Assembly: GCA_040386075.1 (NCBI GenBank)
Contig: JAZKGE010000035.1
Span: 6,245-70,244 of the forward strand
DNA from: UBA4416 sp040386075
GTDB taxonomy: Bacteria; Bacteroidota; Bacteroidia; B-17B0; Aurantibacillaceae
Reading direction: 5' to 3'
DNA length: 64,000 bases
Shown: piece by piece, positions 34,835 through 42,550 of the stretch
Layout: each line of letters begins with the position of its first letter
How positions within the stretch are numbered: the stretch's first letter is position 1
Program-made: the position numbers and the translations under genes
Notes under the pieces: model-generated
What the model saw: the letters and a program-made list of their open reading frames with translations, nothing else
The model's database searches: none
What the model was told of the DNA's origin: nothing

Positions 34835-34912
34835 CGTCATGCTGAACCCGATTCAGCATCCCTAACAAAGAATAAAAAAAAATGAGACCTTAAATCAAGT
34901 TCAGGGTAACAC
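34835..34912. repeat. Composite inverted-repeat intergenic element (degenerate)
   Basis: The left part CGTCATGCTGAACCCGATT continues into CAGCATCC and contains its own hairpin (ATGCTGAA/TTCAGCAT). The right part, AAGTTCAGGGTAACAC, is roughly complementary to the left end. This matches, in decayed form, a palindromic intergenic repeat that I know to be scattered in many Bacteroidota genomes. It lies between convergent genes (the glycosyltransferase and the DUF1801 gene) and may also act as a transcriptional boundary. Confidence 0.5.
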
Positions 34913-34922
34913 ATTCGAGATT

Positions 34923-35270
34923 TCACTTATACAAAGCCATCATTTCCTTCAAAATAGCATTTACCTTTTTTACGGGAATATCTTTCTCTGCATCCATCAA
35001 AAATATTTTCATCCTAGCTCTTTTTTCAACGATCAGATCAGGATACTTCATCTTTGCTCCTTCTACAATTCCTAAATATGGCTGACCGTATTTTTTATGT
35101 ATCCATAAATAACAGATCATTTTATCTTTATAACAAAAGAAAGGCATGCCGTATTTTAACGCTTCTGTTATATCCGGATCAAAATTCAAAATATGTTGCC
35201 TTAAAAAAGTCAAACAACTTTTTATTGGTTCTTCTCTTTGCAAATAATAATTATCCAAGGGATTGAGCAT
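34923..35270 (-). CDS. DUF1801 domain protein
   Basis: A 115-residue cytoplasmic protein of the YdhG/DUF1801 family: FLRQHILNFDPDITEALKYG, MPFFCYKDKMICYLWIHKK, PYLGIVEGAKM and a C-terminal helix IPVKKVNAILKEMMALY. Some family members are described as iron-chaperone-like, but a function for this one is not established. It lies 10 bp downstream of the RCC1-repeat gene on the same strand and is probably cotranscribed with it by proximity only. Confidence 0.85.
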   Translation of the reverse strand: MLNPLDNYYLQREEPIKSCLTFLRQHILNFDPDITEALKYGMPFFCYKDKMICYLWIHKKYGQPYLGIVEGAKMKYPDLIVEKRARMKIFLMDAEKDIPVKKVNAILKEMMALYK

Positions 35271-35280
35271 TGATTAATAA

Positions 35281-36667
35281 TTACCTGGCGCTTCTTTCTT
35301 TAATAAACTTTGTTTGATAGATTTGTCCTTCTATTAAAAATCGCACAAAATATACTCCCGGTTCCAGATTATGAACATTTAATTCAGTAGTATTTATTTT
35401 CCTTTCATCAATCACCCTTCCTGTAACATCCACCACAATAATACTCTCTATTGATTGATTATTATCCGTTTTTAAATGCAGAACTTCGCTTGTCGGGTTT
35501 GGATAAATTAAATATTTGCTTTCCTCAATGTCATTTATCAAAGTTATATTTCCACAATCATTGATTTGCGTCGGTATATTTTCAAAATAATACCATCCTC
35601 CCACCGGAGGATTAACACTGATATTTCCCCATCCCCATATAGTATTATTAGGCTTTAAAGCAATAGTATGATCAAAACCAGGAACAATAATCCCCCAATT
35701 ATTATCTGTTCCAATCTTTACCATGAAATTTTTACTGGTGTATGTTCCGTCGCCTAGTTCCCCATTGTAATTTTTCCCGATCGCCCATAAAGTGCTATCA
35801 GATTTTACAACAAAAGTAGATTCGTTCCCTGCATAAATAGATATCCAATTACTTAATACTCCTAACTGAATTAAATTAGGTATGATTGTATTNNNNNNNN
35901 NNAGTCCAATTACCAATTTGTCCTGAATTATTAATTCCACAAACCCATAAAGTACTATCATTTTTTATAGCAAGTGTATAAAAATATCCGGCGCTCAACT
36001 TTGTCCAATGATCTGTTCCGATTTTTTTCGGAATCAGGTTAATAGTATTACTTCCATCGCCACATTGACCGGCAACATTACTTCCCCATGCCCATAAAGT
36101 ACTGTCATTTTTTTGAGCTATGCTGTGATATTTTCCTGCATCTATAAATTTCCAATCATTATCTAAACCAACTCTAACCGGAAATTTGACAGCCAAATTG
36201 GTTCCATTCCCTAATTCTCCATATCCATTTCCTCCCCAGGTCCATAATGAACCATCCGTTTTTAAAGCAACTGTATGGTAAACACCTGCTGCAACTGATT
36301 TCCAATTTGTATCCAAACCTATTTGAGTTGGAATCGTTCTATTTATAATCGTCCCATCTCCTAATTGCCCGTCATAGTTTAATCCCCATGCCCATAATGT
36401 ACCATTTGTCTTTATACCCATTGAATATGCTTCCCCGCATGTAATAGATTTCCAATGATTATCAACTCCGATTTGAATTGGCATATAAGTAGTAGTAGTT
36501 GTGCCAACTCCTAATTGTCCGTTACCATTAATGCCCCATCCCCACAGTGTTCCATCTGTTCTAACATATAATGAAAACTCTTGTCCGGATCCGATGGATG
36601 ATGTGCATTGTGCGTAAACAAATTGTTTAAACACAAAAAAGAATACTATTAAAAAGTTTTTTTTCAT
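35281..36667 (-). CDS. RCC1-repeat secreted protein with T9SS type A domain, interrupted by assembly gap
   Basis: One gene appears as two partial frames on either side of ten N. Upstream part: signal peptide (IVFFFVFKQFVYAQ), then five RCC1-like units of about 50 residues with the pattern TDGTLWGWGxNxxGQLGxGT...P.QIGxDNxWKSxxxGxxHxxAxK. After the gap, about two further units follow, then a linker and a T9SS type A domain (YLIYPNPTSEVLHL ... GVYFVRFLIEGQIYQTKFIK). The frames on the two sides differ by one base relative to the ten-N length, so the gap length is arbitrary. RCC1 propellers normally have seven blades, which the visible units could just supply. Function unknown; the protein should be exported. 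Confidence 0.85.
35893..35902. other. Assembly gap (10 N)
   Basis: Ten unresolved bases inside the RCC1-repeat gene. Tandem repeats are a usual cause of such breaks. The bases right next to the gap (GGTAATTGGACT where GGTAATGGxACT would fit the repeat) may also contain an error. Confidence 0.99.
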
Positions 36668-36705
36668 TTAATAACTTAACCTAAAATAAGCAATTTATTA
36701 ATATG

Positions 36706-37056
36706 TTATAAGGATTCCTTCGCTTCTGCGATCACAGCTTTTGAATTCCCCACAAATATTTTCTTTCCAACAAAAATTACCGGGCGTTTTAAAAACGTAT
36801 ATTCTTCTAAAATAAAATCCTTATAATTCGCCTCGGTTAATTTTTTTGACCCAAGATCCAATTCTTTGTATTTACGGGCAATCCGACTGAACAAAGCCTC
36901 ATAAGAGCCGGCGTTTTTTTTCATTTCTTCCAATTGTGCCGGAGTAATTTTTTCTGTTTTGATGTCCTGGAATTCAAATCCTTTTTCTTTTAATCCCAAT
37001 TCAGAAATTATGCGTTTGCAGGTATCACAGGTTGAGAGAGAGTATATTTTATTCAT
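36706..37056 (-). CDS. ArsC/Spx family thioredoxin-fold protein
   Basis: A 116-residue cytoplasmic protein with the ArsC-like fold. The redox pair is Cys10-Cys13 (LSTCDTCKR); later motifs are FEFQDIKTEKITPAQLEEM, FSRIARKYKELDLGSKKLTE and the cis-proline segment FLKRPVIFVGKKIFVG. Family members include arsenate reductases and Spx-like regulators. The CxxC plus lack of arsenic-resistance neighbours makes an arsenate reductase role uncertain. Monocistronic; nothing in the context gives a pathway. Confidence 0.87.
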   Translation of the reverse strand: MNKIYSLSTCDTCKRIISELGLKEKGFEFQDIKTEKITPAQLEEMKKNAGSYEALFSRIARKYKELDLGSKKLTEANYKDFILEEYTFLKRPVIFVGKKIFVGNSKAVIAEAKESL

Positions 37057-37119
37057 ATAGGTATTTTTTCAACACAGAGGCAAAGAGTTTCAGAGTTCAC
37101 TGAGTTTTTTATAAAAATA

Positions 37120-37159
37120 AATAAAAAAGAGATACACAAACCTCTGTGTATCTCTTTTT
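37120..37159 (-). terminator. Intrinsic terminator of the rluB-like gene
   Basis: Perfect 15-bp stem AAAAAGAGATACACA with its complement around AACCTC, giving a T-run on the minus strand, 30 bp past the pseudouridine synthase stop. The neighbouring sequence (37071-37100) contains ACACAGAGGCAAAGAG, low-complexity intergenic DNA. Confidence 0.8.
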
Positions 37160-37188
37160 AAAACTCTATAACTCTGTGTCGGTAATTC

Positions 37189-38979
37189 TTAGCCAAGCAT
37201 TTTCAGGAAATCGATCTCCTTCGGCGTTAAGAACCTATGCTTTCCTCTTGGTAGATCTTTTTTAGTTAAGCCTGCAAACACTACTCTATCCAATTTCATT
37301 ACTTCATATCCTAAATGTTCGAATAAACGACGAACAATACGGTTACGCCCACTATGAATTTCCACACCTAATTCTGATTTTCCTTCTCCAACATACTCAA
37401 TAGCATCCGGCTTAATTGGTCCGTCAGCTAATTCAACGCCTTCCGATAAAGTTCTGAAATCTTCAGATGTAATACGCTTATCTAAAACAACGTGGTATAC
37501 TTTTCTAACATTAAATTTTGGATGAGTTAACTTAGCAGTTAAATCACCATCATTTGTAAATAATAAAACTCCCGTTGTGTTTCTATCCAGTCTTCCAACA
37601 GGATACAAACGCTCTTTACAAGCTTTACGAATTAGTTCCATTACCGTTTTACGTTCCTCAGGATCATCCATCGTTGTGATATAATCCTTTGGTTTATTTA
37701 ATAATAAATATTTTTTGACTTCATTCTTAATTGGCACACCACCATAAGTAACTACATCTGTTGGATTTACTTTGTAGCCCATTTCGGTTACAATTTTCCC
37801 ATTTACAGTTACTACACCCGTTGCAATTAAAACGTCTGCTTCTCTTCTTGAACAAATTCCGGCGTTAGCCACATAACGGTTCAAACGCACTGCATCATCG
37901 CTTACACCTTTTTGATCAGATGTTTTAGATGGACCTGCTTTTTTTGACTTCTCTACAACACGTTCCGATTTTGATCGTTTTGGTTCGTATGGTTTGTCAA
38001 ATGATTTTTTATCATCATACGATTTTCTTGGTTTATCAAAATCTCCTCCTTCACGTTTCACATAAGGTTTTCTTTCACCATCACCAAAACTTCTGCGTGG
38101 ACGATCTGAATCTTCTCTTTTTGTGTAAGAACGTTTCTCTCCCTCTCCATAACTTTTACGTGAACCATCAGAATCATCACGTTTAGTGTATGAACGTTTT
38201 TCGCCTTCCCCATAACTCTTGCGAGGACCTGCACTTTCGTACTTACCATCTTCGCGTTTTACAAATGGTTTTCTTTCACCATCTCCAAAACTTTTACGCG
38301 GACGATCTGAATCTTCTCTTTTTGTGTAAGAACGTTTTTCGCTATCACCGTAGCTTTTACGAGGGCCATCAGAATCATCACGTTTAGAATAGGAACGTTT
38401 TTCGCCGTCCCCATAACTTTTGCGTGGGCCCGCACTTTCATACTTTCCATCAGCGCGTTTTACAAACGGCTTTTTATCATCATCTCCGTAACTTTTGCGA
38501 GGACGATCTGAATCTTCTCTTTTTGTATAAGAACGTTTTTCACCATCATCACCATAACTTTTGCGTGGTCCTGCGCTTTCGTATTTTCCATCAGCACGTT
38601 TTACAAACGGCTTTTTATCATCGTCTCCGTAACTTTTACGTGGGCGATCCGAATCTTCTCTTTTTGTGTAAGAACGTTTTTCTTTGTCACCACCCGATCT
38701 AAAACTTCCATCCTGGCGTTTGCCATAAGCTCTTTTTTCTCCAGAAAATGATTTTTCAGAATCCCCGTAAGATTTACGTGGTCTGCTTTCCGAATCATCC
38801 CTTTTTGTATACGAACGTTTTTCTGTTGAATCACCATCACGTTTCTTGAACGTAGATCCTCCTGTTGTTGTACGAGGTCGTTTTGCTTTATCGGTACCTG
38901 AAAAAGATTTTCTTTTGTTAAAATCTGACGAGCCTCCTTTTGAAAACGTTTTTCTAGGCCCATTACTGTCTCTACTCAT
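37189..38979 (-). CDS. RsuA/RluB-family rRNA pseudouridine synthase with long charged repeat extension
   Basis: Isomerises uridine in rRNA, probably 23S (RluB-like), in the cytoplasm. The catalytic part begins near residue 361: S4 RNA-binding domain (VRLNRYVANAGICSRREADV), then the synthase core with LLNKPKDYITT and the catalytic aspartate Asp465 in PVGRLDRNTTGVLLFTNDGD, followed by GRNRIVRRLFEHLGYEVMKLDR. Ordinary family members are about 240-290 residues; this one has 596. The first ~340 residues are tandem units such as KRSYTKREDSDRPRKSYG alternating with KKPFVKRADGKYESAGPRKS, strongly charged and probably disordered. The frame is intact throughout. The TACATTTG box 17 bp upstream implies a leader of only about 13 nt. 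Confidence 0.94.
   Translation of the reverse strand: MSRDSNGPRKTFSKGGSSDFNKRKSFSGTDKAKRPRTTTGGSTFKKRDGDSTEKRSYTKRDDSESRPRKSYGDSEKSFSGEKRAYGKRQDGSFRSGGDKEKRSYTKREDSDRPRKSYGDDDKKPFVKRADGKYESAGPRKSYGDDGEKRSYTKREDSDRPRKSYGDDDKKPFVKRADGKYESAGPRKSYGDGEKRSYSKRDDSDGPRKSYGDSEKRSYTKREDSDRPRKSFGDGERKPFVKREDGKYESAGPRKSYGEGEKRSYTKRDDSDGSRKSYGEGEKRSYTKREDSDRPRRSFGDGERKPYVKREGGDFDKPRKSYDDKKSFDKPYEPKRSKSERVVEKSKKAGPSKTSDQKGVSDDAVRLNRYVANAGICSRREADVLIATGVVTVNGKIVTEMGYKVNPTDVVTYGGVPIKNEVKKYLLLNKPKDYITTMDDPEERKTVMELIRKACKERLYPVGRLDRNTTGVLLFTNDGDLTAKLTHPKFNVRKVYHVVLDKRITSEDFRTLSEGVELADGPIKPDAIEYVGEGKSELGVEIHSGRNRIVRRLFEHLGYEVMKLDRVVFAGLTKKDLPRGKHRFLTPKEIDFLKMLG
37960..38970 (-). repeat. In-gene tandem repeats encoding the charged extension
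   Basis: The DNA for residues ~4-340 consists of related units of about 54-90 bp, visible on the plus strand as recurring GATCTGAATCTTCTCTTTTT, GTAAGAACGTTTTTC and CATAACTTTTGCG-like blocks. Units are similar but not identical, compatible with repeated unequal exchange. Confidence 0.9.
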
Positions 38980-38995
38980 TTATTGTATTTTTTTG

Positions 38996-39003
38996 CAAAT
39001 GTA
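38996..39003 (-). promoter_or_regulatory. -7 promoter box of the rluB-like gene
   Basis: Minus strand TACATTTG, exact TAnnTTTG match, ending 16 bp before the start codon. Predicted leader about 13 nt. Confidence 0.5.
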
Positions 39004-39054
39004 CGCAAAATAGTGCTTGATTATGGGCTTCTTAGGTTTTATTACGGAAATACT

Positions 39055-39062
39055 TACATTTG
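39055..39062 (+). promoter_or_regulatory. -7 promoter box adjoining the trmH-like start
   Basis: TACATTTG ends 4 bp before the ATG at 39067. The mRNA would start at or beside the start codon. No TTG at normal spacing. Confidence 0.45.
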
Positions 39063-39066
39063 CAAA

Positions 39067-39762
39067 ATGTCAGATAAAGCCTATAAAAAAGCATTAACTC
39101 AGTATTTAGAGGGTTTTGTGAGCGAACGCCGTTTAGGAAGGTTGAAGGAAGTATTGGAAGAACGCACTAACCATCTCACCCTTGTTCTGGAAGATGTTTA
39201 CCAAACCCACAATTTCAGTGCTGTTTTACGTAGCGCCGATATTTTTGGCGTCCAAAGCATTAACTTTATTGAAAACCGCAATAAATACAAGATCAGCGAG
39301 GATGTATCCATGGGTTCCACACAGTGGCTAACATTAAACCGGTATCAACATCACGAAAATAATACAGTTGCCTGTTTAACCGATCTAAAGGCAAAAGGCT
39401 ATAAAATAGTGGCTACTTCGCTGCACAAGAATAGTGTTACTTTGCAGGACCTGGATATTTCTAAACCTACGGCATTGGTATTTGGTACCGAGTTAACAGG
39501 TATTACCAAGGATGTGGAGGAAATGACTGATGAGTTCGTGAAATTACCCATGTATGGATTTACTGAAAGCTTTAACATCAGTGTTTGTGCGGCTTTGGTG
39601 ATGTATGAACTCAGACAGAAATTACAAAAAGAAGTGCCTGACTACGGTTTAGCTGATGCCGAAAAGGAAGATATTTACATCGATTGGCTAAAAGCTTCTA
39701 TCCGTAAGCATGACCTCATTATTAAGGAGTTTGATGTGAAGTATCATTCCGTAAAACCTTAA
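39067..39762 (+). CDS. TrmH-family (SpoU) tRNA/rRNA methyltransferase
   Basis: SAM-dependent 2'-O-ribose methyltransferase of the SPOUT class, 231 residues from the ATG at 39067. The longer open frame to 38983 adds 28 residues that overlap a promoter box and do not look like protein, so the shorter start is chosen. Motif 1: LEDVYQTHNFSAVLRSADIF (N and R of the catalytic site); motif 2: PTALVFGTELTGIT; motif 3: LPMYGFTESFNISVCAALVM, which with the trefoil knot defines the family. Resemblance to TrmH (tRNA Gm18) is good, but the exact target is not proven. It is divergent from the rluB-like gene with only an ~87-bp shared upstream region, and both genes act on RNA. Confidence 0.9.
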   Translation: MSDKAYKKALTQYLEGFVSERRLGRLKEVLEERTNHLTLVLEDVYQTHNFSAVLRSADIFGVQSINFIENRNKYKISEDVSMGSTQWLTLNRYQHHENNTVACLTDLKAKGYKIVATSLHKNSVTLQDLDISKPTALVFGTELTGITKDVEEMTDEFVKLPMYGFTESFNISVCAALVMYELRQKLQKEVPDYGLADAEKEDIYIDWLKASIRKHDLIIKEFDVKYHSVKP

Positions 39763-39765
39763 CGC

Positions 39766-39860
39766 GAAAGGGATTGTAGTGAAAATCCTTTTGCCTGTCT
39801 CCTGCAAAAGATTGTAACGGAAAGCCCGGTGCCTGCCTGCCTCTTAGCAGGCATTCGCCC
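39766..39860. repeat. Imperfect repeated intergenic motif with hairpin
   Basis: Two related units, AAAGGGATTGTAGTGAAAATCC (39767-39788, 22 bases) and a second beginning AAAAGATTGTAACGGAAAG (39807), are followed by GCCTGC (39831) able to pair with GCAGGC (39847). From general familiarity, the ATTGnAnnGGAAAGCCCGG string recurs after genes in Bacteroidota. It may serve as a 3' end signal for the trmH-like gene. Confidence 0.45.
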
Positions 39861-39929
39861 AAATCTATTTTATTATTAAACAAACACTATCCTGTCAACA
39901 AATATTAGGCTTTATAAAGGTTAATTCTA

Positions 39930-39959
39930 TTGATTTTTTACAGAAAAACTCTATATTTG
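39930..39959 (+). promoter_or_regulatory. Promoter of the lpxD - lpxC/fabZ - lpxA cluster
   Basis: TTG at 39930-39932, 19-bp spacer, TATATTTG at 39952-39959: both elements and spacing match the Bacteroidota consensus. The start codon of lpxD is at 39964, 4 bp after the box, so the transcript should be leaderless or nearly so. Confidence 0.7.
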
Positions 39960-39963
39960 AGAG

Positions 39964-40992
39964 ATGGAATTTTCTGCAGCTCAAATAGCGGCCTTATTAG
40001 GCGGAACAGTAGAAGGGAATGAGAACACAACCGTTTCAAACCTTTCAAAAATTGAAGAAGGTGTTGCCGGTACTTTATCTTTTTTAGCCAACCCAAAATA
40101 CACCAATTATATCTATGAGACCAACGCAAGTGTGGTTATCGTAAACAAAACGCTTACTCTCGAAAGACCTGTAAAATCAACCTGCACTTTAATTCGCGTA
40201 GAAGATTCTTATGCTAGCTTTGCTACGTTACTTGAGATGTATAATCAGTTCAAAGGTAATAAAACAGGTATTGAACAACCATCTTTTGTCAGTGAGAGCG
40301 CAAAAGTTGGAACAGATTGTTACGTTGGTGCTTTTGCATACATAGGCAATAATGTAAAGATCGGGAATAACACGAAGATATATCCTCATGTGTATATTGG
40401 CGACAATTGCATCATTGGCGATAATACTACTTTATTTTCAGGCGTAAAAGTATATCATGAATGTAAGATCGGTAACAATGTAGTTGTACATTCGAGCACT
40501 GTAATTGGCAGCGACGGTTTTGGCTTTGCTCCACAGGATGGAAAAGAATTTGCGAAAGTTCCTCAAATTGGTAACGTAGTAATTGAAGATAATATCGAAA
40601 TTGGCTCTAACTGTTCAATTGATAGAGCAACTTTGGGTTCTACTATTTTACGCAAAGGTGTTAAATTGGATAATCTCGTTCAGATAGCACATAATGTAGA
40701 GGTTGGAGAAAATACCGTTATTGCCGGCCTATCTGGTGTTGCCGGATCGACCAAAGTTGGCAAAAATGTAATGATAGCTGCTCAGGTTGGAATTGTAGGG
40801 CATATCAAAATTGCGGATGGTGTTAAGATCGCCGGGCAGGCAGGAGTTGGTTCATCCATTGAAAAAGAAAATGAAATTGTACAAGGTTCGCCTTCTTTCC
40901 CATTAAGTGATTTCAGAAGAAGTTATGTACTTTTCAGAAGCTTACCAAAATTGAATGACAGGATCAGAGATATTGAAAAGAAAATGAAATAA
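39964..40992 (+). CDS. lpxD: UDP-3-O-acylglucosamine N-acyltransferase
   Basis: Third step of lipid A synthesis: adds the N-linked 3-hydroxyacyl chain from acyl-ACP to UDP-3-O-acyl-glucosamine. The 342 residues include the N-terminal uridine-binding domain (1-110), a left-handed beta-helix of hexapeptide repeats (VGTDCYVGAFAYIGNNVKIG onward), and the conserved HSSTVIGSDGFGFAP and VQIAHNVEVGENT (catalytic His). C-terminal helices follow (FRSLPKLNDRIRDIEKKMK). First gene of the lipid A cluster, with its own strong promoter and a predicted leaderless mRNA. Confidence 0.97.
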   Translation: MEFSAAQIAALLGGTVEGNENTTVSNLSKIEEGVAGTLSFLANPKYTNYIYETNASVVIVNKTLTLERPVKSTCTLIRVEDSYASFATLLEMYNQFKGNKTGIEQPSFVSESAKVGTDCYVGAFAYIGNNVKIGNNTKIYPHVYIGDNCIIGDNTTLFSGVKVYHECKIGNNVVVHSSTVIGSDGFGFAPQDGKEFAKVPQIGNVVIEDNIEIGSNCSIDRATLGSTILRKGVKLDNLVQIAHNVEVGENTVIAGLSGVAGSTKVGKNVMIAAQVGIVGHIKIADGVKIAGQAGVGSSIEKENEIVQGSPSFPLSDFRRSYVLFRSLPKLNDRIRDIEKKMK

Positions 40993-41039
40993 TGAGTTAA
41001 TGAGTCGATGTGACTATTAAGAAAATAAAAAAAATGAAC

Positions 41040-41092
41040 TAAACACTGAATTAATTCTCTAATTGACTAATTCAAAAATTGACTAATTGAAC
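41040..41092. repeat. Short AATTGACTAATT-type repeats upstream of lpxC/fabZ
   Basis: AATTGACTAATT occurs at about 41057 and again at about 41077 within an AT-rich 102-bp gap between lpxD and lpxC/fabZ; related TTAATGAGT units lie at 40990-41005. It may be simple-sequence intergenic DNA or contain an internal promoter; no clear TAnnTTTG box is seen. Confidence 0.3.
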
Positions 41093-41094
41093 TT

Positions 41095-42525
41095 ATGGCA
41101 GATAAACAAAAAACAATTCAAAAAGCGGTTTCCATTACCGGTAAAGGTTTACACACAGGAGCGCCCGTAACATTAACTTTTAATCCTGCACCCGAAAACC
41201 ACTGGTATAAATTTCAGAGAATGGACGTGGAAGGACAACCTACTATTGATGCTGATTGCGACCTGGTAGTTGATACATCACGTGGAACTACTTTAGAACA
41301 AAACGGCGCACGCGTTCACACAACCGAACATGTGTTAGCTGCTTTGGTAGGGATGAATATCGATAATTGCTTGATTCAGGTTACTGGCCCGGAAATGCCG
41401 ATCATGGATGGAAGTTCATTGAACTTTATAGAAATACTGGAAACTGCCGGAATTGTTGAGCAGGAAGCATTTCGTGATTATTATGAGTTAACAGAAAATT
41501 TAACTTACGAAGATCCGATCAAAAAAGTAGAAATGCTGGCGGTACCACAGGACGAGTTTCGTGTAACAGTAATGGTTGATTACGGAAGTGAAGTGTTGGG
41601 AACCCAACATGCATCTATGTACAATATCGGGCAGTTTAAAACAGAAATTGCTCCATGCCGTACATTTGTATTCTTAAGAGAACTGGAAGCCTTATTTGCT
41701 CACAATTTGATAAAAGGTGGTGATCTGGATAATGCGATCGTTTTAGTAGATAGCGACCTGCCAAAAGAAAAACTGGATCATTTACGTAAAGTATTTAATA
41801 AACCCGATGTTGAAGTAAAAGGCCGCGGTGTATTAAATAATACCAAATTGCGTTTCTTTAACGAACCTGCCCGCCATAAACTATTAGATATAGTTGGTGA
41901 CTTAGCCTTAGTTGGTAAACCAATGAAGATACATGTATTAGCAGCACTTCCGGGACACGCTGGAAATGTAGCCTTTGCTAAAAAATTAAAAGCTTTAGCC
42001 AAGATCCAAAAAGCAGAAAGAGATTATCCAAAAATCGATCTGAATAAACCGCCATTGATGAACACCATGGACATCATGAAATTATTACCTCATCGTCAAC
42101 CAATGATGTTAGTGGATAAGATCATGGAGCTTTCTGAACAGCATGTGATCGGTATCAAAAACGTAACCTTGAACGAAGAGTTCTTCAAAGGTCATTTTCC
42201 TGATAATCCGGTAATGCCGGGCGTTTTGATCATTGAAGCGATGGCACAATGTGGTGGTGTATTGGTTTTAAAAACGGTGCCCGATCCTGAAAACTATCTG
42301 ACCTACTTTATCAAAATTGATAATGTGAAGTTCAAACAGAAAGTTATCCCGGGAGATACACTTGTTTTTAGCTTACATTTAGTAACTCCTATCCGTCGTG
42401 GAATATGCCACATGCGTGGTACTGCTTATGTAAATAACAAACCGGTAATGGAAGGTGAAATGATGGCACAGATCGTTAAAGTAAAAGGCCATGATGTAAA
42501 AACACCGGAACCTCAATTAGCTTAA
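41095..42525 (+). CDS. lpxC/fabZ: Bifunctional UDP-3-O-acyl-N-acetylglucosamine deacetylase / 3-hydroxyacyl-ACP dehydratase
   Basis: Fusion typical of Bacteroidota: LpxC (residues ~1-310) catalyses the committed zinc-dependent deacetylation of lipid A synthesis, and FabZ (from ~319) dehydrates 3-hydroxyacyl-ACP in fatty-acid elongation. LpxC features: TGKGLHTGAPVTL, the zinc histidine in RVHTTEHVLAALVG, ALPGHAGNVAFAKKL with the catalytic His, and FARCRTF-like APCRTFVFLRE. FabZ features: LLPHRQPMMLVDKI, the active-site His in FKGHFPDNPVMPG and the Glu in IIEAMAQCGG. The join (about 42040) is a short linker without a stop. It links supply of 3-hydroxyacyl chains to lipid A in one protein. Confidence 0.98.
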   Translation: MADKQKTIQKAVSITGKGLHTGAPVTLTFNPAPENHWYKFQRMDVEGQPTIDADCDLVVDTSRGTTLEQNGARVHTTEHVLAALVGMNIDNCLIQVTGPEMPIMDGSSLNFIEILETAGIVEQEAFRDYYELTENLTYEDPIKKVEMLAVPQDEFRVTVMVDYGSEVLGTQHASMYNIGQFKTEIAPCRTFVFLRELEALFAHNLIKGGDLDNAIVLVDSDLPKEKLDHLRKVFNKPDVEVKGRGVLNNTKLRFFNEPARHKLLDIVGDLALVGKPMKIHVLAALPGHAGNVAFAKKLKALAKIQKAERDYPKIDLNKPPLMNTMDIMKLLPHRQPMMLVDKIMELSEQHVIGIKNVTLNEEFFKGHFPDNPVMPGVLIIEAMAQCGGVLVLKTVPDPENYLTYFIKIDNVKFKQKVIPGDTLVFSLHLVTPIRRGICHMRGTAYVNNKPVMEGEMMAQIVKVKGHDVKTPEPQLA

Positions 42526-42550
42526 ATAACAAAATACGAAACAGATTTAT

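Noticed and set aside
37929..38702. Histidine-rich and other open frames in both directions over the RluB repeat region
   Set aside because: They are by-products of tandem repeats; the in-frame extension of the synthase explains the DNA.
37960..38970. Possible CRISPR array
   Set aside because: The repeats are coding, lack unique spacers of constant size, and have no cas genes nearby.
38983..39066. Longer N terminus for the TrmH-family gene
   Set aside because: The 28 added codons cross the TACATTTG promoter box and lack family similarity; the ATG at 39067 gives the normal start.
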